From Dehalococcoidia bacterium (GTDB taxonomy: Bacteria; Chloroflexota; Dehalococcoidia; Dehalococcoidales; RBG-16-60-22): a stretch of DNA of 5,179 nucleotides. Shown piece by piece: positions 4,338-5,179 of this stretch (the stretch's first letter is position 1; each line of letters begins with the position of its first letter). The stretch lies in assembly GCA_004375725.1 (NCBI GenBank), contig SOKS01000050.1:1-5179 (forward strand). The letters are read 5' to 3'. Position numbers and translations under genes: made by a program. The notes below the pieces were generated by a model. That model saw only the letters and a program-made list of their open reading frames with translations. It was not told where the DNA came from and searched no databases.

Positions 4338-5123
4338 ATGGAAAAGATAACTGTATTCCTGGCAGACTGGCAAGTGCTCTTCCGCGAAGGCATTCATTTC
4401 ACCCTGTCCGGTGAGGAAGATATGGAAGTCATTGGTGAGGACGTGGGCAACGAGCAGGCACTTGATTTTATTGAAGCCAACCCACCACAGGTAGCCATTC
4501 TGAACGCCAGCCATGATAAGGTAAACGGTTTTGAGGCTACGCGCCAAATTAAACAGATCCTGCCCGAAGTATCGGTCATTCTGGTCATGGATAATTATAA
4601 CGAAGGGCAGCTTTTTGACGCGCTGAAAAGCGGGGCCAGTGCCTGCTTCACCAAGGACGTCGACCCCGAGGTCGTCGTCAACTCAATACGGGAAGCAGTG
4701 AAGGGCAAACAACCGATAAGTGAGGCCATCTGGAAACCGGAAATTGCCTCCCGGATTCTGGATGATTTTACCGCTTTCTCCTCGCTCGGCGAGGAGGTTG
4801 GGAAACTGCTGGCGCACCTTACTACTCGTGAGGCGGAAATCCTGCACCAGATCGCTGATGGAAACACGAGAGAACAGGTGGCCAGTACACTGGTCATCAA
4901 TGATGAGACACTGGACAACCGGCTTCAGTCTGCCCATTACAAGCTGGTCGTCAACGACCAGAAACTGGTGTTGATTGAGGCGGCACAGAGCAGTCTGCCG
5001 GCAATATCAAGGGTCAGTTTCACCGGCAAACCGGGCACCGAATACATTACCAAAGAGGAATTCACCGCTTTCAAGGAAAGCTTGAAAGAACATTTCAAAT
5101 TCCTCAGCGGAGATATAAGTTAA
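4338..5123 (+). CDS. NarL/LuxR-like atypical (pseudo-receiver) response regulator
   Basis: 261 aa. Residues 1-125 have the NarL-type receiver fold: ITVFLADWQVLFREGI matches the usual ADDHPLFREGI start, and GFEATRQI, LKSGASACFTKD and VNSIREAVKGKQPIS follow the family pattern. The chemistry is broken, however. The phospho-acceptor Asp is Asn56 (AILNAS), the second acidic residue is Trp11 beside the surviving D10, and the conserved Thr/Ser is Met84; only Lys106 remains. Residues 161-215 resemble a LuxR-type HTH (LTTREAEILHQIADGNTREQ), but its recognition helix reads DETLDNRLQSAHYKL, with Asp and Arg where most members have Lys and His after the Val/Leu. About 45 extra residues follow, ending in a charged amphipathic stretch (KEEFTAFKESLKEHFKFL). 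The start ATG has AGAGGAG 6 nt upstream. It probably works without phosphorylation, through protein contacts or altered DNA binding; its target is unknown. Confidence 0.85.
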   Translation: MEKITVFLADWQVLFREGIHFTLSGEEDMEVIGEDVGNEQALDFIEANPPQVAILNASHDKVNGFEATRQIKQILPEVSVILVMDNYNEGQLFDALKSGASACFTKDVDPEVVVNSIREAVKGKQPISEAIWKPEIASRILDDFTAFSSLGEEVGKLLAHLTTREAEILHQIADGNTREQVASTLVINDETLDNRLQSAHYKLVVNDQKLVLIEAAQSSLPAISRVSFTGKPGTEYITKEEFTAFKESLKEHFKFLSGDIS

Positions 5124-5151
5124 ACAAGCAGAAACAGGGGGGTGATCAAAT

Positions 5152-5179
5152 GTGAAAACGACCAGGGAAGCAGACATTA
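5152..5179 (+). CDS. Start of a further gene, cut by the right edge
   Basis: AGGGGGGTGATC (5136-5147) matches the anti-Shine-Dalgarno complement AGGAGGTGATC closely. GTG at 5152 follows 9 nt after the G-run and opens MKTTREADI before the window ends. The overlapping ATG at 5150 is followed immediately by TGA and cannot be a start. The gap from the previous stop is 28 nt, so it probably belongs to the same operon. Too little is visible to name a family. Confidence 0.5.

Noticed and set aside
4595..4937. Minus-strand open frames opposite the NarL-like gene
   Set aside because: They are low-complexity Ser-rich shadows of a coding gene, with no ribosome binding site or domain.
4338..5123. Pseudogene status for the NarL-like gene
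   Set aside because: The frame is intact over 261 codons with a good SD and an organised upstream region; the lost residues are confined to active-site positions, which fits functional change better than decay.
5150..5155. ATG as a start for the last gene
   Set aside because: It is followed immediately by TGA; the overlapping GTG at 5152 gives an open frame at good SD spacing.

Overview
The window looks like bacterial chromosome of moderate GC, most likely from the Chloroflexota (Dehalococcoidia-like). That assignment is an inference. It rests on the fused PurS-PurS-PurL architecture, the rpsU-yqeY pair, and a small XRE-type regulator of a kind I associate with that group, next to a soluble histidine kinase. 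No phylogenetic test was possible. There are no tRNA or rRNA genes, insertion sequences or CRISPR arrays.

Left part (1-2115, minus strand): a housekeeping block transcribed leftwards. A consensus promoter (TTGACA-18-TAAAAT, 2114-2085) reads into rpsU (bS21, TTG start), then yqeY (GatB/YqeY-domain protein), then a strong intrinsic terminator (1261-1283). Beyond it lies purL, encoding FGAM synthase with two PurS-like repeats fused to its N-terminus. purL runs off the left edge. The terminator sits only 28 nt upstream of the purL start, with no clear separate purL promoter.

Middle (2115-2292): a divergent control region. On the plus strand it holds two tandem promoters for the regulatory operon. 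P1 has four 11-bp phased ATTTTAA-like repeats ending 10 bp before a TAGAAT -10 box, with no -35, like a PhoB/PhoP-type activator-dependent promoter. P2 is a near-consensus sigma-70 promoter (TTGACA-17-TAGAAT) whose spacer is filled by an imperfect 7-2-7 palindrome, a candidate operator.

Right part (2293-5179, plus strand): a signalling cluster. An XRE-family DNA-binding protein (131 aa) is followed by a soluble histidine kinase with no sensor or membrane segment (236 aa) and an OmpR/PhoB-type response regulator with all key residues (230 aa). After a 179-nt gap comes a NarL/LuxR-like protein (261 aa) that has lost the phospho-acceptor Asp (Asn56) and other active-site residues. The gap carries a second set of roughly 11-bp phased TTTA repeats before a TTAGATT -10-like box, with the same final spacing as P1. 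A further gene probably begins at 5152 (GTG start behind a near-perfect Shine-Dalgarno) and is cut by the right edge.

Working model (inference): the kinase phosphorylates the OmpR-type regulator, which binds the phased repeats to switch on its own operon (P1) and the pseudo-response regulator gene (P3). The XRE protein may act on P2. With no sensor domain in the kinase, the signal must be cytoplasmic or delivered by a partner, possibly the XRE protein.
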